Assembly: GCA_016785225.1 (NCBI GenBank)
Contig: JAFBJZ010000457.1
Location: forward strand, 310,001-374,000
DNA length: 64,000 bases
Reading direction: 5' to 3'
Source: Psettodes erumei
Lineage: Eukaryota; Chordata; Actinopteri; Pleuronectiformes; Psettodidae
Shown here one piece after another: positions 25,480 through 37,040 of this stretch (within the stretch, counting starts at the first letter, position 1; each line of letters starts with the position of its first letter). The notes under the pieces are model-generated. The model ran no database searches. It was not told the origin of the DNA and saw nothing but the letters and a program-made list of their open reading frames with translations. The position numbers and the translations under genes are program-made.

Positions 25480-25700
25480 GACACCATAAGTGGGGGTTTC
25501 ATTGCTAGCTATTGGAGATAACTACACCACAACAAAACTAGCCAAAGCATCGCTTTCTGCAGGCCAAAGGCTAATTGGTTGGCCTTCAGCCTGTGTCAGT
25601 GAATGGCAGGGCCCACAGATAATCACATGTTATCAAAGGGCTTCGAGCAACAGAAATTGAGCAAAGTGAACAGTGCAATCAGGCTGGATTAGAAATAGTT
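25480..25700. promoter_or_regulatory. CNE-like island with symmetric CTAATTGG core
   Basis: The inverted pair AGGCCAA (25561-25567) and TTGGCCT (25579-25585) flanks GGCTAATTGG. GATAATCACATGTTATC and CAAAGGGCTTCG follow. The sequence is unique, moderately GC-rich against its AT-rich flanks and noncoding. Enhancer-like by inference. Confidence 0.42.
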
Positions 25701-27009
25701 ATTTCTTTCCTTTCTTTGTTTGGTGTTCTTCCTTTTCCTTTCAATCTGTCTTTCTTTCTTTATTATGTCCATGTGATTTATGTAACATCCAGCATCACTT
25801 TCCATAGCCACCACAATGTATTTAAAATTGATTGAGAAAGTCACATGTCAGTAACACCACACCTAATACAAGGCCTAATCCAAGGGCATACTTTTCCATT
25901 CTGTTTTTGTCCCCCTCACTTGTGTTGTTGATTTCCTTAGTGTTGTTCCTCTGAACTTTGTTCTCTTATAGCTGCCATTGTTCAGATGAAAGAATAAATG
26001 CTGATACCTGGCTCCCCTTCAGTTATTACTCTGTGCTCAAAGCAATGAGCCATGAGCAGCAGCCATATGAGAGTAAGCCTTTTTTTTGGCACTAAGGTTA
26101 CATACAAACTGCCCTGCCACCGAGTATAAATCCAGTATACAGAAGTACACAGTATGCTCACACTCTTCTGTCAAGCTCTTAAAACTGGGCAGAATGATTT
26201 TCTCGAGCTGTTAGCGTTTTTCAGGTTTTCTTTTTCAGTTCCTCATCATAACATTCTATTACAAAGGTAATTTTTTAGCATCTGACAGATAATTTGGTCC
26301 CTGGTCTGTTTCTGTTGTGCTGCAGGGAGATGCTTTGGGCTTGTTTTCACTCACCAGGAATTTGTTCCCTCCACATTGTAGCAAAACACCTCACATGAAA
26401 ATACCACAAACTCCTGCAGGTTAAACTGGGAGTCCTCAGCTGTTTGATGGGAAACATTTCAAGAAACACAATGGATAGACATGAAGAAATGTTCTTGCCT
26501 ATACTGTAGTGACATTGAGGCTGCATACAATCTGATTATCCAATGATAAAATTATTAAATTCAGGCCAATGTGCTATTGTATACCACGTAATCTATTTTA
26601 ACTCAGTGTTATACTGCTCAGCTGAGCCAAACTAAACATGCTGAACGTATCCATCTTATTCTATAATTTTCTGTGCTTTGCCAGAGTGAAATGGTCTTCA
26701 TCAATTTTTTTTTGTCTTCAATGTAGCATCAACACTTGACAAACCAGTGATGAGTAACACATGGACTCCAGCATTTGTGATTTTAAATTCATCTGTAACA
26801 TAATAACTACTCAAAAAGGGGAAAAAACACTGAAACACTGAAATAATTTTAATTACGATTTCCATCTAACAGGTTACACAAGTAACACAAAAACGCACAG
26901 ATCACACAATGCCTTCCTCGTTTCACCTCTCATCCTCTTTTCACTCGATCTTAATGTGAGAGACCAATATGAAATGGGATAAAGGAGAAATAATGTGCCA
27001 GCATTTCTT

Positions 27010-27185
27010 TAAAAGATAAAGGCCTAATGTGTCCCTCCAAGAGATGAGAGTGTTTGAACAAAAGCCTACAATAGCTGTATCCCTCTAGTCAAAGAGCCTC
27101 TCTTTTCAATGAAAAGGCAATATAGACAATGAGGTGTTGAAGCAGCTAAAATGCATTTCCATTAGGAGGCAACCTCCTTGGCCTC
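27010..27185. promoter_or_regulatory. CNE-like island ending in palindrome AGGAGGCAACCTCCT
   Basis: Words include AAAAGATAAAGGCCTAATG, GAAAAGGCAATATAGACAAT, GAGGTGTTGAAGCAG and ATGCATTTCCATTAGG. The block ends in a 6-bp-arm palindrome round CAA at 27164-27178. No coding frame. Inferred regulatory. Confidence 0.36.
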
Positions 27186-27404
27186 AAACAGTGTGCTCTA
27201 CCATGCTTTTAGGCTTTGTGTCTGTGAGAGAGAGAAAAGAAGGGAGAAAACAGTCCAGCTTTATGTGCAAATGGACACACACAGGTACACTGTGGTTGCG
27301 TGTTTAATCCTAAAATCCACAGTTGGAATAATTTCTTGAACTCATCCACCACCTATAATAAGGGCTGCTACTCCCTGCACCACCAGCACCACCCCTGTGG
27401 ATAA

Positions 27405-27600
27405 CAGGATTTGCCTTCATCAGAGCAATTTTATCATGACTCAAACTGTATTACTGTGAGATTAGAGAGTCTTGTGGATGGAAACATGGACCTGCTGGGA
27501 AGCTGGGTGACTCGGTTTGCTTTGGGTCAGCCGCTCCCAAACCAACAGAAGAGCGTATCTGTGTAGATTAATCTCTCTGTGGGAGTGGGTTTCTGGTTCC
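27405..27600. promoter_or_regulatory. CNE-like island
   Basis: Contains CAATTTTATCATGACTC, GTATTACTGTGAGATTAG and GTAGATTAATCTCTCTG, with the ATTAATC/GATTA type of homeodomain site. Unique and noncoding. Confidence 0.32.
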
Positions 27601-28084
27601 ACAACAGAGAGGAAAAAATGAATCATAATCTAAGTGTTACGATGCCAATCAATTGCTCTGTGAGTCAAAAAGTACTGAATTGACCTCATTATTATTATCA
27701 GGGTTTCCACAAAGTCCATAAGCTGCTTAAAGCAGATACTAGACATTTAGCTTTTTTCATAAAGTACTGGGATCTTCAGAAAAAAAGAGTATTTTATATT
27801 GAAACAAATATTATCTCCCCCTCAATCGAGAATCAAAAACGGATCCTTTCTTGTTGGATTTTGCATGGGGAAAGTTACTTATCTTTATTCCTTGATCACT
27901 TTCAGCTTGCTGAGGCAGACATCATGGCTTAATTAAACACTCTTTCTGCTAGAGTAAGACAGCACATGTAAAGAAAAAACTGCCAACAACATCTTTTATT
28001 GTGCCACTTTTGGTTTGACTTTGAATCTCTATTATATACCTTGAAATGGGCAGGCCCTTTCATAAACTTGTTGACATGCATGTT

Positions 28085-28470
28085 GTCATGCCCTGAGACC
28101 TGTACGAGAAAGCAGGATTTGTGCTTAGCCAGGTAACTTTTGGCTTAACCTGGGGTTCCTTGGGTTACGGCTGTGGTTCACTTCTTACCGGGGTTAATCT
28201 TTATGGTAACTTATGCTGAATGGCCAACCTGGTCCAGAGCAGGTTGTGTTCAAGATAACAGATCAGTGGGTATAAAAGCACCGCCGACTGGCCAATCAGC
28301 TGTCTTGGAAAATGCTATCATGGTTCATATAGCGGACGCTCTGTAGTGTGGTGAGCGGAGCGGAGGGTCTCTTTGAAGGGCATGTGTGTTCAGAGACTGG
28401 CAAACTTTTTTGCCTCTCCCTGATGATTTCTATATGAGAGATAAAGATTCTCAGAGTGAATGACTTATCA
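28085..28470 (+). mobile_element. DNA-transposon fragment (PIF/Harbinger-like, family uncertain)
   Basis: The order 'CCTGTACGAGAAAGCAGG', 'GTGCTTAGCCAGGTAACTTT', 'GGCTTAACCTGGGGTTCCTT', 'TTCTTACCGGGGTTAATC', 'GGTAACTTATGCTGAATGGC' and 'TATAAAAGCACCGCCGACTG' recalls a fish repeat I associate with the 5' region of PIF/Harbinger-type elements. It includes the near-palindrome AACCTG-N8-CAGGTT at 28226-28245 and a TATAAAA box at about 28272. No transposase or Myb-like ORF follows, so this is a solo fragment or nonautonomous copy. The right boundary is uncertain. Confidence 0.55.
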
Positions 28471-28582
28471 GTGTCTGCCTCTTGAGCTGTATGTTGTCAG
28501 TGAGACACGTCAGAGTCAAGATTGTACAGTCCCACAGACTATGCATTGCCTTACGTTACATTGCTATGGGTCCCACGTATTT

Positions 28583-28606
28583 CGTCATCATCATTATCAT
28601 CATCAC
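28583..28606. repeat. (ATC)n short array
   Basis: Imperfect CATCATCATTATCATCATCA run. A second ATC array lies at 32351-32378. Confidence 0.8.
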
Positions 28607-31415
28607 ACATACACGCACAGTGAGGGGAGGAGAAAGATATCTGTCAGTTCAAAACACAAATATGAGCCAGGGTCATAACAGTGCCTGTGAAAGAAAGTAT
28701 ACTGTATGTGTGGCACGCTCCCAGCAACCGATCTTCAGAGATTTGCCCACACAGTTGTGAGTTTTGTGAGTCACATGATTTTGAGATCATTGTCTGGCAG
28801 TTCTGATCTGAAACTCCAACACTGACAGTCTTTTGGGGAATCACAATAAAATGCACAAAAAGTTGTGAAGAAGGAAAACACAACATAATGTTTGCTGAGA
28901 TTCAAAATGATTTTCCCATCAAAACATCATGCATATGGCATGATATTTATCCCTGAAGTGTACGGTTTACAGAGCTTTTTCTCCAAAATCAGCTGCCTTG
29001 TGTGGCCAGTGTTGATGCTGTGTGAGCAGACTGCTGAACAATGAGCTGAAACTTGCAAGTATGCAACTGAGGAAAGCTGCAGATAGAGAGGAAAATTGAT
29101 TGTCAGTTCATCTCTACCAGCGTCCCCTTTCACAGTCACCCTTGTTTTCACAATTGTCATTTAATACATAGTTATTGTAAAAATATCAAAATATCAATTA
29201 TAGATACTTTAAAAGATGCATTCCCTAGGATTGCAATGCAAGAAATCATGGATTTCAATTATCTTAATTTCGCAAATATAATTTTGAATGTGTTGTAATT
29301 AACAACAGCTACTTAAATGTTACTCCACGAAGCAGGGGTTGAACAGTGCATTGAAGCCTGCAGAATAAAAGGCGTAGAGTAATGTATGTAGAGTAAAGTA
29401 AGAGTAATGTATGATACACATTCACACAAACTATCTTTATCTGCCAGAGCGGGAGACTCCTGGCTGCGATTAACCCAAACATTTCTACTTTTACTGACAG
29501 TGAAAACAGAAATGTTAATGTGTTCAGTTGCACTCTGCCTCTGTAGCATTGGTGGTGCTGCTTGAGAGTACAACACATAAATCAGCCGCTGGATTTGTGT
29601 GTACTTGCGTATGCTTTTGTTTACCTCTTTGGTTTATGTAATAGTTTCAAAACTTTTAGAAGGGTGGTTGACAGAAAAAAAAACCTATAATGAATACAGT
29701 ATGGTAGTGGTCCGATAGGAGTAAATAGAGCCCACTCAAGTTCACTCACTTGTAATAAGAAATATACAGTTTGAAATAATTTAATTGGAAAGCTGAACAC
29801 TGATCAGTGATCTGTGATAGTCTTTTTTTTATTTTGACAATGTCTCCTTACCGTTTGTCACTTAGACACTATATGTAATTTGCCGCAGATTTATTCAGAA
29901 TGGAATCACTTTACCAACCATGAACATTTATAACCATTTCTGGTCCATTACACCCGCTTCTGTCTTTAGTGATATAACCTTTCATTGCTCGCACACTTCT
30001 ACATCTATGGGAAACCCCAGCAATAAGTGTTTGGCATACAGATATGTGGCTGGCAGCGATGTTGAAGCATTTACCATCAAGATGTCTGTTTGCTCAAACT
30101 CATCATTTCAACCTCACTGACTTCTGTGTGATGAAAATAAACCATCTTACTTTGTCTCCTTCATGATAGTGTTATCAAAGTGAATAACGGGCCATCTGTT
30201 GTGTCTACACTGATAATCCTTTTCAGTAATGTAATTATTAAAATGGTTATTCCTTTGTTTAAACTGCTGAGCTTGTCTGCAAATTGCATAAAATGTCACA
30301 AAACATCTCTTGACTCCTGACTGCATTCCTACATCCTTACATCTTTTTAAAAATAATAGCAGAACAGCAATAAAATACAAACTGTCACATCAGCCAAACA
30401 ACACAGCTGATGTTTTAAAAATAGCGGTGAGTCCATTCCTCTGTTTTGCTCATTGCGAACTAAGATGAGTCAGACCCATCCATCCAGGCAAAACGGACTG
30501 TGACCTGTCAATTACTCCCAGTTGCCTTTGTAAATTTTATATAATATTGATTTATTAATGATCAGTCCTAAAAGACGTGACCTTGTCCTTGTGTATCCTC
30601 TTACTTCTTTTCCTTGCTTCTTGCTTCTTTTTTCCATCTTCTTCTAGGTACAAGAGAGAGAACAAGGACAAGAGAGATAGAAATGCATTTGACAAATGGG
30701 ATATCTCATTTACAGTGTCAATTCATGTTTTGGCACCTTGCTTTTATTTAGGGTGCGGTATATTCAAAATGGGTGAAACTGTCTCCAAAAGGACATCAGT
30801 TTCCTCTCTGGAGAAGATATTATGGTAAAGTTGCACCATGTTATCCTTGTTCATGGCCTTGTGCTATGGCATAGGCCTCGATACAATGGAAAAAATGTGA
30901 TCTTGTGTAGTATAAGCCACCACCACTCAAATCGCATGTAACTTTCCTATTCTTACCTCACGGCCTTCAGCCCTGAATTCATCAAAAGTCAGTCACATTC
31001 CATGTGATACATCATTAAAGGAAGGGTGACCTTAACTTTAAAGGCATTCCAATGAAATCAATGAAATATATTTTGTGTGATAACAAAGATGTTAAGGTAA
31101 AACAGAAGAAACAAATCTATGAAAAAATATGAAAAAGATTACAAATTGGGATAGAACTAATTCCAAATAATCCCCTGACCAAGGCCCAAGAGGTGGAACA
31201 CCTGGATAGATGAATAAATATGTTGTAAATACTACGTTGTTGCTAGGTGGGCCACTCGAAATGTCCTGCGTCCCTGAAAACAGGTCATCACAATACAATG
31301 AGTATAATCCCTCATGTACTAGTGCCTCTTTCAAACTCTAGGCCCTCTGAATCGTTCAGGATTCTGCTGCAGGCATGGCCCGTGGGCGTCGGTGCACCCC
31401 AGTAAACAGCACATA
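28607..31415. other. Noncoding stretch without confirmed genes
   Basis: Mostly unique AT-rich sequence. A segment at 30648-30824 follows a strong pyrimidine-tract acceptor and stays open for 177 nt, but its codon usage is not coding-like (see findings). No repeat family recognised. Confidence 0.4.
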
Positions 31416-31419
31416 TTGT

Positions 31420-31495
31420 TAAAAGTGGCTTGGTGTAATAGCTAATCACAACACCTAATGTTATTATCTGCTGAGGGTGAATCAGACAGATGGCC
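31420..31495. promoter_or_regulatory. CNE-like island
   Basis: Contains GTGGCTTGGTGTAATAGC, TAATCACAACACCTAATG, TTATTATCTGCTGAGG and GAATCAGACAGATGGCC. TAATC, TAAT and GATA-like words sit close together in unique sequence. Confidence 0.38.
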
Positions 31496-31694
31496 AGAAA
31501 TGGCTGTTTTTGCCTTCTTTATTGTGCAGTACTCCAGGATAAAATGGCCACAGCTTTCTGTTACAGCACCTGCTCATGTGTTTTTATGTATCTCAGTCAT
31601 ATCACAAGTAGGTCATTAAACCTGCAAATGCAGATATTTTCCACCAAAATTTGCATTGTGATTGATACGAATGTGCTTCCTCAGAAGGAGAAGC

Positions 31695-31855
31695 AATGAG
31701 GCATGCATAAAAAGTAAGAATTCTCCAGTTAATATTCATGAGCCCTGAGTGAATCCAAAATATCCTCTTATTGCTATGTAGTCAGCACTCATGTGTCAGT
31801 ATGAGCAAATAAATGATGTATGTAGTTGTGAGACGACTTTGGTCAACACAATTCC
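31695..31855. promoter_or_regulatory. CNE-like island with ATGCAT / ATTCAT octamer-like words
   Basis: Contains GAGGCATGCATAAAAAG, CTCCAGTTAATATTCATGAG and CTTATTGCTATGTAGTCAG. Noncoding and unique. POU/homeodomain-type words are suggestive only. Confidence 0.33.
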
Positions 31856-32350
31856 TGTTGTACAGTTAATCCCAAAAGATGCAAATAGGAACAGCTTTGA
31901 AAACCCACTGGTGGCCATAAAAGTAGAATTTAGCTTTTTTGCAATCATGTTGCAAAAGCATAACTAAACCTGGCTGGCATTTTGACACTGGTTTTACGAA
32001 GGTGCTCGCAAAATAGGCTGCTGAGCTGCATATTGAAATTCTGATAAACATCATACAATGGACACAAACAGTGAAGCACAATGGAGCACTGTGTTGTTGT
32101 ACATCTTGAGCTGCAGCAAGAGACTGGAAGCGTGTCTTGCAGGCTGCTTGCATCACCCACAATACGCACATTGACACTCCCGTATGAATGATATGTCACT
32201 CAAAATAGATCATGGGCTTTGATAGGGAGGGTGTGCTCAGAATCAAGGCTATTGTCTCTCATCTTAGTCCTGTGAAGGTCAGGAAGATGGCGGTGGTGGT
32301 CTCCTTGCGAAGGTCGTTGGTGTGTTGTGTATCGTAAAATCATAGTCACA

Positions 32351-32378
32351 ATCATCATCATCATCCTCATCATCATCA
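32351..32378. repeat. (ATC)n array
   Basis: ATCATCATCATCATCCTCAT followed by CATCATCA. On the minus strand it makes the aspartate run of a chance 131-codon ORF (32279-32674). Confidence 0.85.
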
Positions 32379-33109
32379 GAGGATGTCAAAATACGAGTTA
32401 TGCACTTCGAGAGAAAGGCCTTTGTGTTGGCATCATGAAAGCAAATTACAAACTTTAAAAGACACAGTAGGTGTGTTGAAAAGCAAGAGACTTTAAAAGC
32501 CAGCTTTTGGACCCACGGGGATATTACAATAGGTGCCTCTACTGGAAAGAACTGGAAATAACTCCAAGAGAGCATTCGTTGTTGTGAGTATATTATACTC
32601 ATCTGTCCATATGGAACATCCTCACTGGCATCTTGTGTTATGATCCTTAAGTGCAGGTTCTGCCATGACCTCACACATTATGTCATCCTCTTTGTCCTCA
32701 ACCATAAATTAGATTTACGAGAACCCGACTTTAATTTGTGCTCTTCAGAGGTTTGAGCTAGTAATCATAAGCTAGCCATTTCCCTCTACATTCTTTAATG
32801 TATTGTTAGTTGGCTATACAGACAATTGTTTTGAACTTCTGGGAAACACATTTTACTGTGGGCCAAATACAATTGTTATTTGCTGTTTGCATTTGAAATT
32901 TAATGAAACTTCATGTCAATTTCATGAAATTTCAGGAAACCTTTCACTATCTATGTATGACACTGGACTGTTAATTATGTTTTTCGCTTATCTCCTCTCA
33001 TAGCTGAAAGCTAACCAAGAGACTTTATTTGAAACTTCTCCAGAGAACTGTGGTTGTCACTCACTGTATGTCCTACTTTTAAACAGTGTCACCAATGACA
33101 AATCATAAA

Positions 33110-33290
33110 TCAAGCACTGTGCATAAACGTAGGCGCTCATTTCTGCTGTCACTCTGTGGCTTTTAAAAGAAATGTTTTATGCACACTGGTCAAGCAGGCT
33201 AAATCAATTAAATTAGTTTTTCCATCAGAATAGCATTGATTTTTGTGGCTCAGGCATTATCTTATGAGAGCGTTATAGCAGTTTATCAAT
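33110..33290. promoter_or_regulatory. CNE-like island
   Basis: Contains CACTGTGCATAAACGTAGG, GAAATGTTTTATGCACAC, GGCTAAATCAATTAAATTAG and GGCATTATCTTATGAGAG. The GCATAAA / TTTATGC pair is inverted about 50 nt apart. Noncoding. Confidence 0.35.
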
Positions 33291-34094
33291 GGTTCTTTAA
33301 TGTAAAGGATTTAGCTGGAAACTGTGTTCTTTCATTCTTGCTCTATAGGGAAGCAGATCACTTGTAGACAAACATCATGATGAAATGTAATGTTACTATA
33401 CCATGCTCAGGGGCAATAGATAGAGCATGTCAGCAGGGCAAAAGTCCCAGCAGTTTGAGATACTCTTTTTTAAAGTAACTGGTATACATCTTCATATGTC
33501 GTCATTATAGGAGTGTTGGGCTGGTTTGGTATCACATCTGTCCATCTCTATCTCTGTGTGGGTTTTAAAGATGTTCTGTTTCACCGTTGTGATGTTTTAA
33601 CAACTGAACTCAGTCGGCTTACTTTGCAAAATATGACTCATTGCTATCTTGAGTAAACTTTCCTCCTTTTGTTAATTTTGAATGAATTTTTCTCGTCTTA
33701 GACAAGGCTGTTCTGAGTGAGGACAGACCATTTGAATGTAAAGTATTTTGCATAACAGGTAGACATAAACCTGCTGTAGCACAGTGCAAATTATTGTTAA
33801 AAATTATTACCAGTTTATCACACAAAAAACTTATGGATCCTTTTTTAGAATGGTCTTTAGGTGACAACCTCAAACAATAAAATGAAATGTCAGTTGATAG
33901 GTACAGTGGTAATATAGATCTCACACAGGCTAGCTTCCTTTTCTATCACTGCATGGACTGATGAGCCTCAGCTTTAGCTGGGATTTTGCCTCCGGCAAAT
34001 TGTTGTTTCTTAGCCACAACCACAGAACAGTTACTGAAAACTTGACGCCAGTTGATTCAGGTATCTTTTCAGCGTTTTATTTGAACCCATGAAA

Positions 34095-34225
34095 TGTCTT
34101 TGCGATAAAGATACATCATGATTTATTTTAATATGACTCGGCCATTGTAATGAAATTATAATTAGTTGGGAACATATTTAATAATTCACATGGAAATTAA
34201 CCTCACCTGGTCAAAGTTCAGAACA
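34095..34225. promoter_or_regulatory. CNE-like island with a DR1 nuclear-receptor-type site
   Basis: ATGATTTATTTTAATATGAC, CGGCCATTGTAATG, AAATTATAATTAGTTGGG and GAAATTAACC lead into TGGTCAAAGTTCA (34208-34220). The last is a good direct-repeat-1 arrangement of two nuclear-receptor half-sites (HNF4/RXR-type by textbook consensus). Unique and noncoding. Confidence 0.42.
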
Positions 34226-34339
34226 GAAAAGCAAATAGAGATTTTGACAAGATCATTAAGAGAAGATTACGACTGAAGGAAAAGAACAGAAGACGATTTT
34301 TTTTTCCTCCCACCACACTTCAGCTCCATGTCTGGTCAA

Positions 34340-34440
34340 AATTCTCACTGGGCCTATGTTAATTGATCTTTTACCGACTATTAATACAGGGCAAGATATT
34401 CATGAACTGTGCAAGGAATATTTATAAGGTAATGAAAATG
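34340..34440. promoter_or_regulatory. CNE-like island
   Basis: Contains CTATGTTAATTGATCTTTTA, CGACTATTAATACAGG, AGATATTCATGAACTG and GGAATATTTATAAGG. TTAATTGATC and ATTCATGA words occur. Texture-based call. Confidence 0.33.
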
Positions 34441-34774
34441 TAAAATGGTTATAACCCACTTCCTTTCGCTAGTTTGGGAGGCTCCAGATTGTGAAGTCTC
34501 ATTATTTTCTACAATTCACGTGATGATACATTTGTTAGTTCTACCAAGCTGATCTTACTTTTCAAAACTAAAAAAACATTTAAAAAAGACCTAACCCAAA
34601 TAATTAAAGGAGTAGGACTTTTTTAAACAAAAGTATGTTTTCCTTACTCCCTGTTTGGACACCAATGTCAGCAGAGAAGCAACATCTCTAAAGTCAAAAT
34701 AAAATACAAATAACAAAATAACATAATAATAATATAATTTATGACCCCCACCCCTGTCAAAAAAATACAATTAA

Positions 34775-34875
34775 TACAGCTGGCATCTGCCAGATGTATT
34801 AAAATAATGAGGCTTCATCTGAGATTGTCAGTGTCTGTGCATTAATGCAGATTATCAATATTGTGACTTTGTGAA
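34775..34875. promoter_or_regulatory. CNE-like island with inverted E-boxes and TGCATTAATGCA palindrome
   Basis: CATCTG (34784-34789) and CAGATG (34791-34796) are facing E-boxes one base apart, the type preferred by neural bHLH factors. TGCATTAATGCA at 34838-34849 is a perfect 12-bp palindrome combining a homeodomain core with POU-like flanks. GATTATCAATATTGTGAC follows. Unique, noncoding. One of the best enhancer candidates here. Confidence 0.42.
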
Positions 34876-35134
34876 ACTTAAAATAATGAGGAAGGATAAC
34901 AAATCATCATTCAAATAGTGACAGAAATGAGACATTTAAAAAGAAATGTTTAAAGGAAGTTCACTGTCAAAAACACAACACACCAGAAACCTGAAAATTA
35001 TGCATTTTATTGCCTTGCTTATATTTCATTTTTCTATATTTACTATTTGCAGCATGTTAGTTGCAGAGCTTTAGGATGTTGGTGTTGGCTGGTTTAGCAA
35101 ATTGGTTCAGAGGAGGATGTCTGTATGTTTGCTG

Positions 35135-35235
35135 TGGATATTGATGATCTTTAGAGGCTGAATCCCTATGTTTTCCTTAATGCGGGGATCTCGAGCACCA
35201 TCAGCAGGTCAAAATGTACACGTTTATATAAAATC
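35135..35235 (+). repeat. Teleost dispersed repeat, internal part (same family as 4641-4740)
   Basis: 'TTGATGATCTTTAGAGGCTG', 'AATCCCTATGTTTTCC' and 'GAGCACCATCAGCAGGTCAA' correspond to the internal section of the common fish repeat that usually reads roughly 'AGAGGATGAATCC...CTAGCGCCACCAGCAGGTCAAA', from memory. The upstream GCATGTTAGTTGCAGAGC may also belong. Confidence 0.5.
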
Positions 35236-36590
35236 AAAATTTATTGGGCAAATTGCCAGGACATTATCTGAGAACACACTCCCAAGAAGATTAACTTTTA
35301 CATTTAGGACATGGTTACTTTTGGAGCTCATCTTTGACTTTTCCCAAACATTAATTTTCTTCAGGTCAACTTTGTACAGAAGATATATTATGTATTATGT
35401 AGTGGGCAGATATACTATAACAATAGCTGAACACATTCCCAGCCCCAAGAGGATAGGCCCTCGTATTTCAACGACACTGCGGCCTTTCCTGTGATACCAC
35501 CCTCCAGACAACCATTGAAGCGCAACTACTTTAAAAACAGCAAAGCTGTTGGTAAATATTGTGGGGGGTTTTTTGTTCGGATTGTTAATACTTTGTGAAC
35601 TTTGCAGCCACCGCTTACCAGCTTGTTCAGTTTTGACTTTGATTCCAGATTTTAATGAACAGATTCCTCAAATATTCGTCAGGGTACATTTTGATAGTTT
35701 CTAAGCACTGTTGCATCTCTTTGTCTATAAATAAGCACAAACATACCCACAGCCAAATGGCAGTTTTGTGAGTGTGTTTATAAGGCTCACCACAGTAGAA
35801 CACAGCAGTATATAGAAATTCATCTGTTTAATTGTCAGGTTTCACGAAGCAGCAACAAGGATTAAAGAAACTGCAAATGCACTTTTTTCAGGAAAAGGAG
35901 AGGTATCACATTCTCCTCAAATGCTGACACATGCACTGGTCATATTTGTTAAACATTTTAATTCTTGTAGCACATGTTGTGAACATCTTTCACATGGGTA
36001 CAGTATCTGAGTAAGTTAAAAACATCACTGTGTTCTCTCCTAAACAGTGACAGGAAATTAATTGGGGTCAGTCCAAAGCAAAACAAATAACATCTGAGCC
36101 AGTGTGATGGCACTCAGACAATGGTGTTTATGGAAATACAATTTTCCGTCAGAATTCAGCAGTCGGATGCTTTCAGCCATAGCTGTATCATTAAACTTTA
36201 GAAACACAAATCCAATCTGCATTTATGTATGTACAGCTAATCATCAGTTCTGCATGTAGTGAAATTATGCATATTTTTAACAAGTGTAGAAAGTTAAGTT
36301 TAACAGACTTACAGTGCATTACCAGACATGGTTCATTATAAAAGTTATATTTTGTCAGGTAAGCACTGCATGTTAATACATAACTGTTCTTTCAATTTTC
36401 CTGGTTTTACCTGTAACTTTACCACACCGATGTCACCACAGAAAGCAGAATTTTAAGCCTAGTTGATTAGATGTCTCACTAACTTCTGTTGAATTTTTAT
36501 TTGAATACCGCCAGTGGCTGTTCCAAATCCTGTAAAATCCAATCTTCAATCAGACTTTCTATAAAGGAACTCTGAGGTTCTAACAAAGGG
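35236..36590. other. Noncoding stretch, nothing recognised
   Basis: Unique AT-rich sequence. The ORF at 35168-35494 overlaps the repeat fragment and is not coding-like. Confidence 0.45.
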
Positions 36591-36639
36591 AAATCCTTTG
36601 GAGGAGAAGGTTTTGACTTTGTACATGCTTGAAGCAGTA

Positions 36640-36790
36640 GATGTATTTTACCTCCTTCCTCTACCTTCCTTTACCTCTCCCCTAGTGAACTCTTCAACTT
36701 TACTTTCACTCCCTTGTCTTTTCAGCTCTTCTCCCCTCTGTTCCAACCTTTTATCATTTGCTGCTCCCCTTGCTCTGAGTATTAGCACAG
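36640..36790. repeat. Pyrimidine-rich stretch
   Basis: C/T-rich plus strand (CTCCTTCCTCTACCTTCC, CTCTCCCCTAG, CTTCTCCCCTCTG). It generates the low-complexity first half of the chance ORF at 36598-37053. Confidence 0.5.
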
Positions 36791-36824
36791 ACAGCCGGAG
36801 GTGCATGTATTCTCATGTATTGAT

Positions 36825-37040
36825 CTATCCATTTTTAATGGCCGCAACGCTTTCCGGAGCGGGAGCCATCTTATTTAGGTTCCGCTGGGCCAGCGATGCT
36901 GTCAGTGCTTGTTGCCACTCTGTGCTACTTAGAGCGAGAGCAGACAACCTTGGAAGTGCATTAAGTACGTTCCCAGGGGACACAGACGTGTCCATCAGTC
37001 CTAGTGCCTTACAAAAAATCCACAGAGAATCCCAGATGGT
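36825..37040. promoter_or_regulatory. GC-richer CpG-containing island, CNE-like
   Basis: The GC content rises sharply and several CpGs appear in succession (GGCCGCAACGCTTTCCGGAG, GTTCCGCTGGGCCAGCGATG, AGAGCGAGAGCAGAC, AAGTACGTTCCC, CAGACGTGTCC). GGGAGCCATCTT resembles a YY1-type site. Both strands have open frames across it, but neither gives a protein I recognise, so I keep it as a conserved-element candidate rather than an exon. Confidence 0.35.

Noticed and set aside
32279..32674. 131-codon minus ORF with an acidic Asp/Glu run and a Pro-rich end
   Set aside because: The acidic run is simply the (ATC)n array read on the other strand; the rest is not coding-like.
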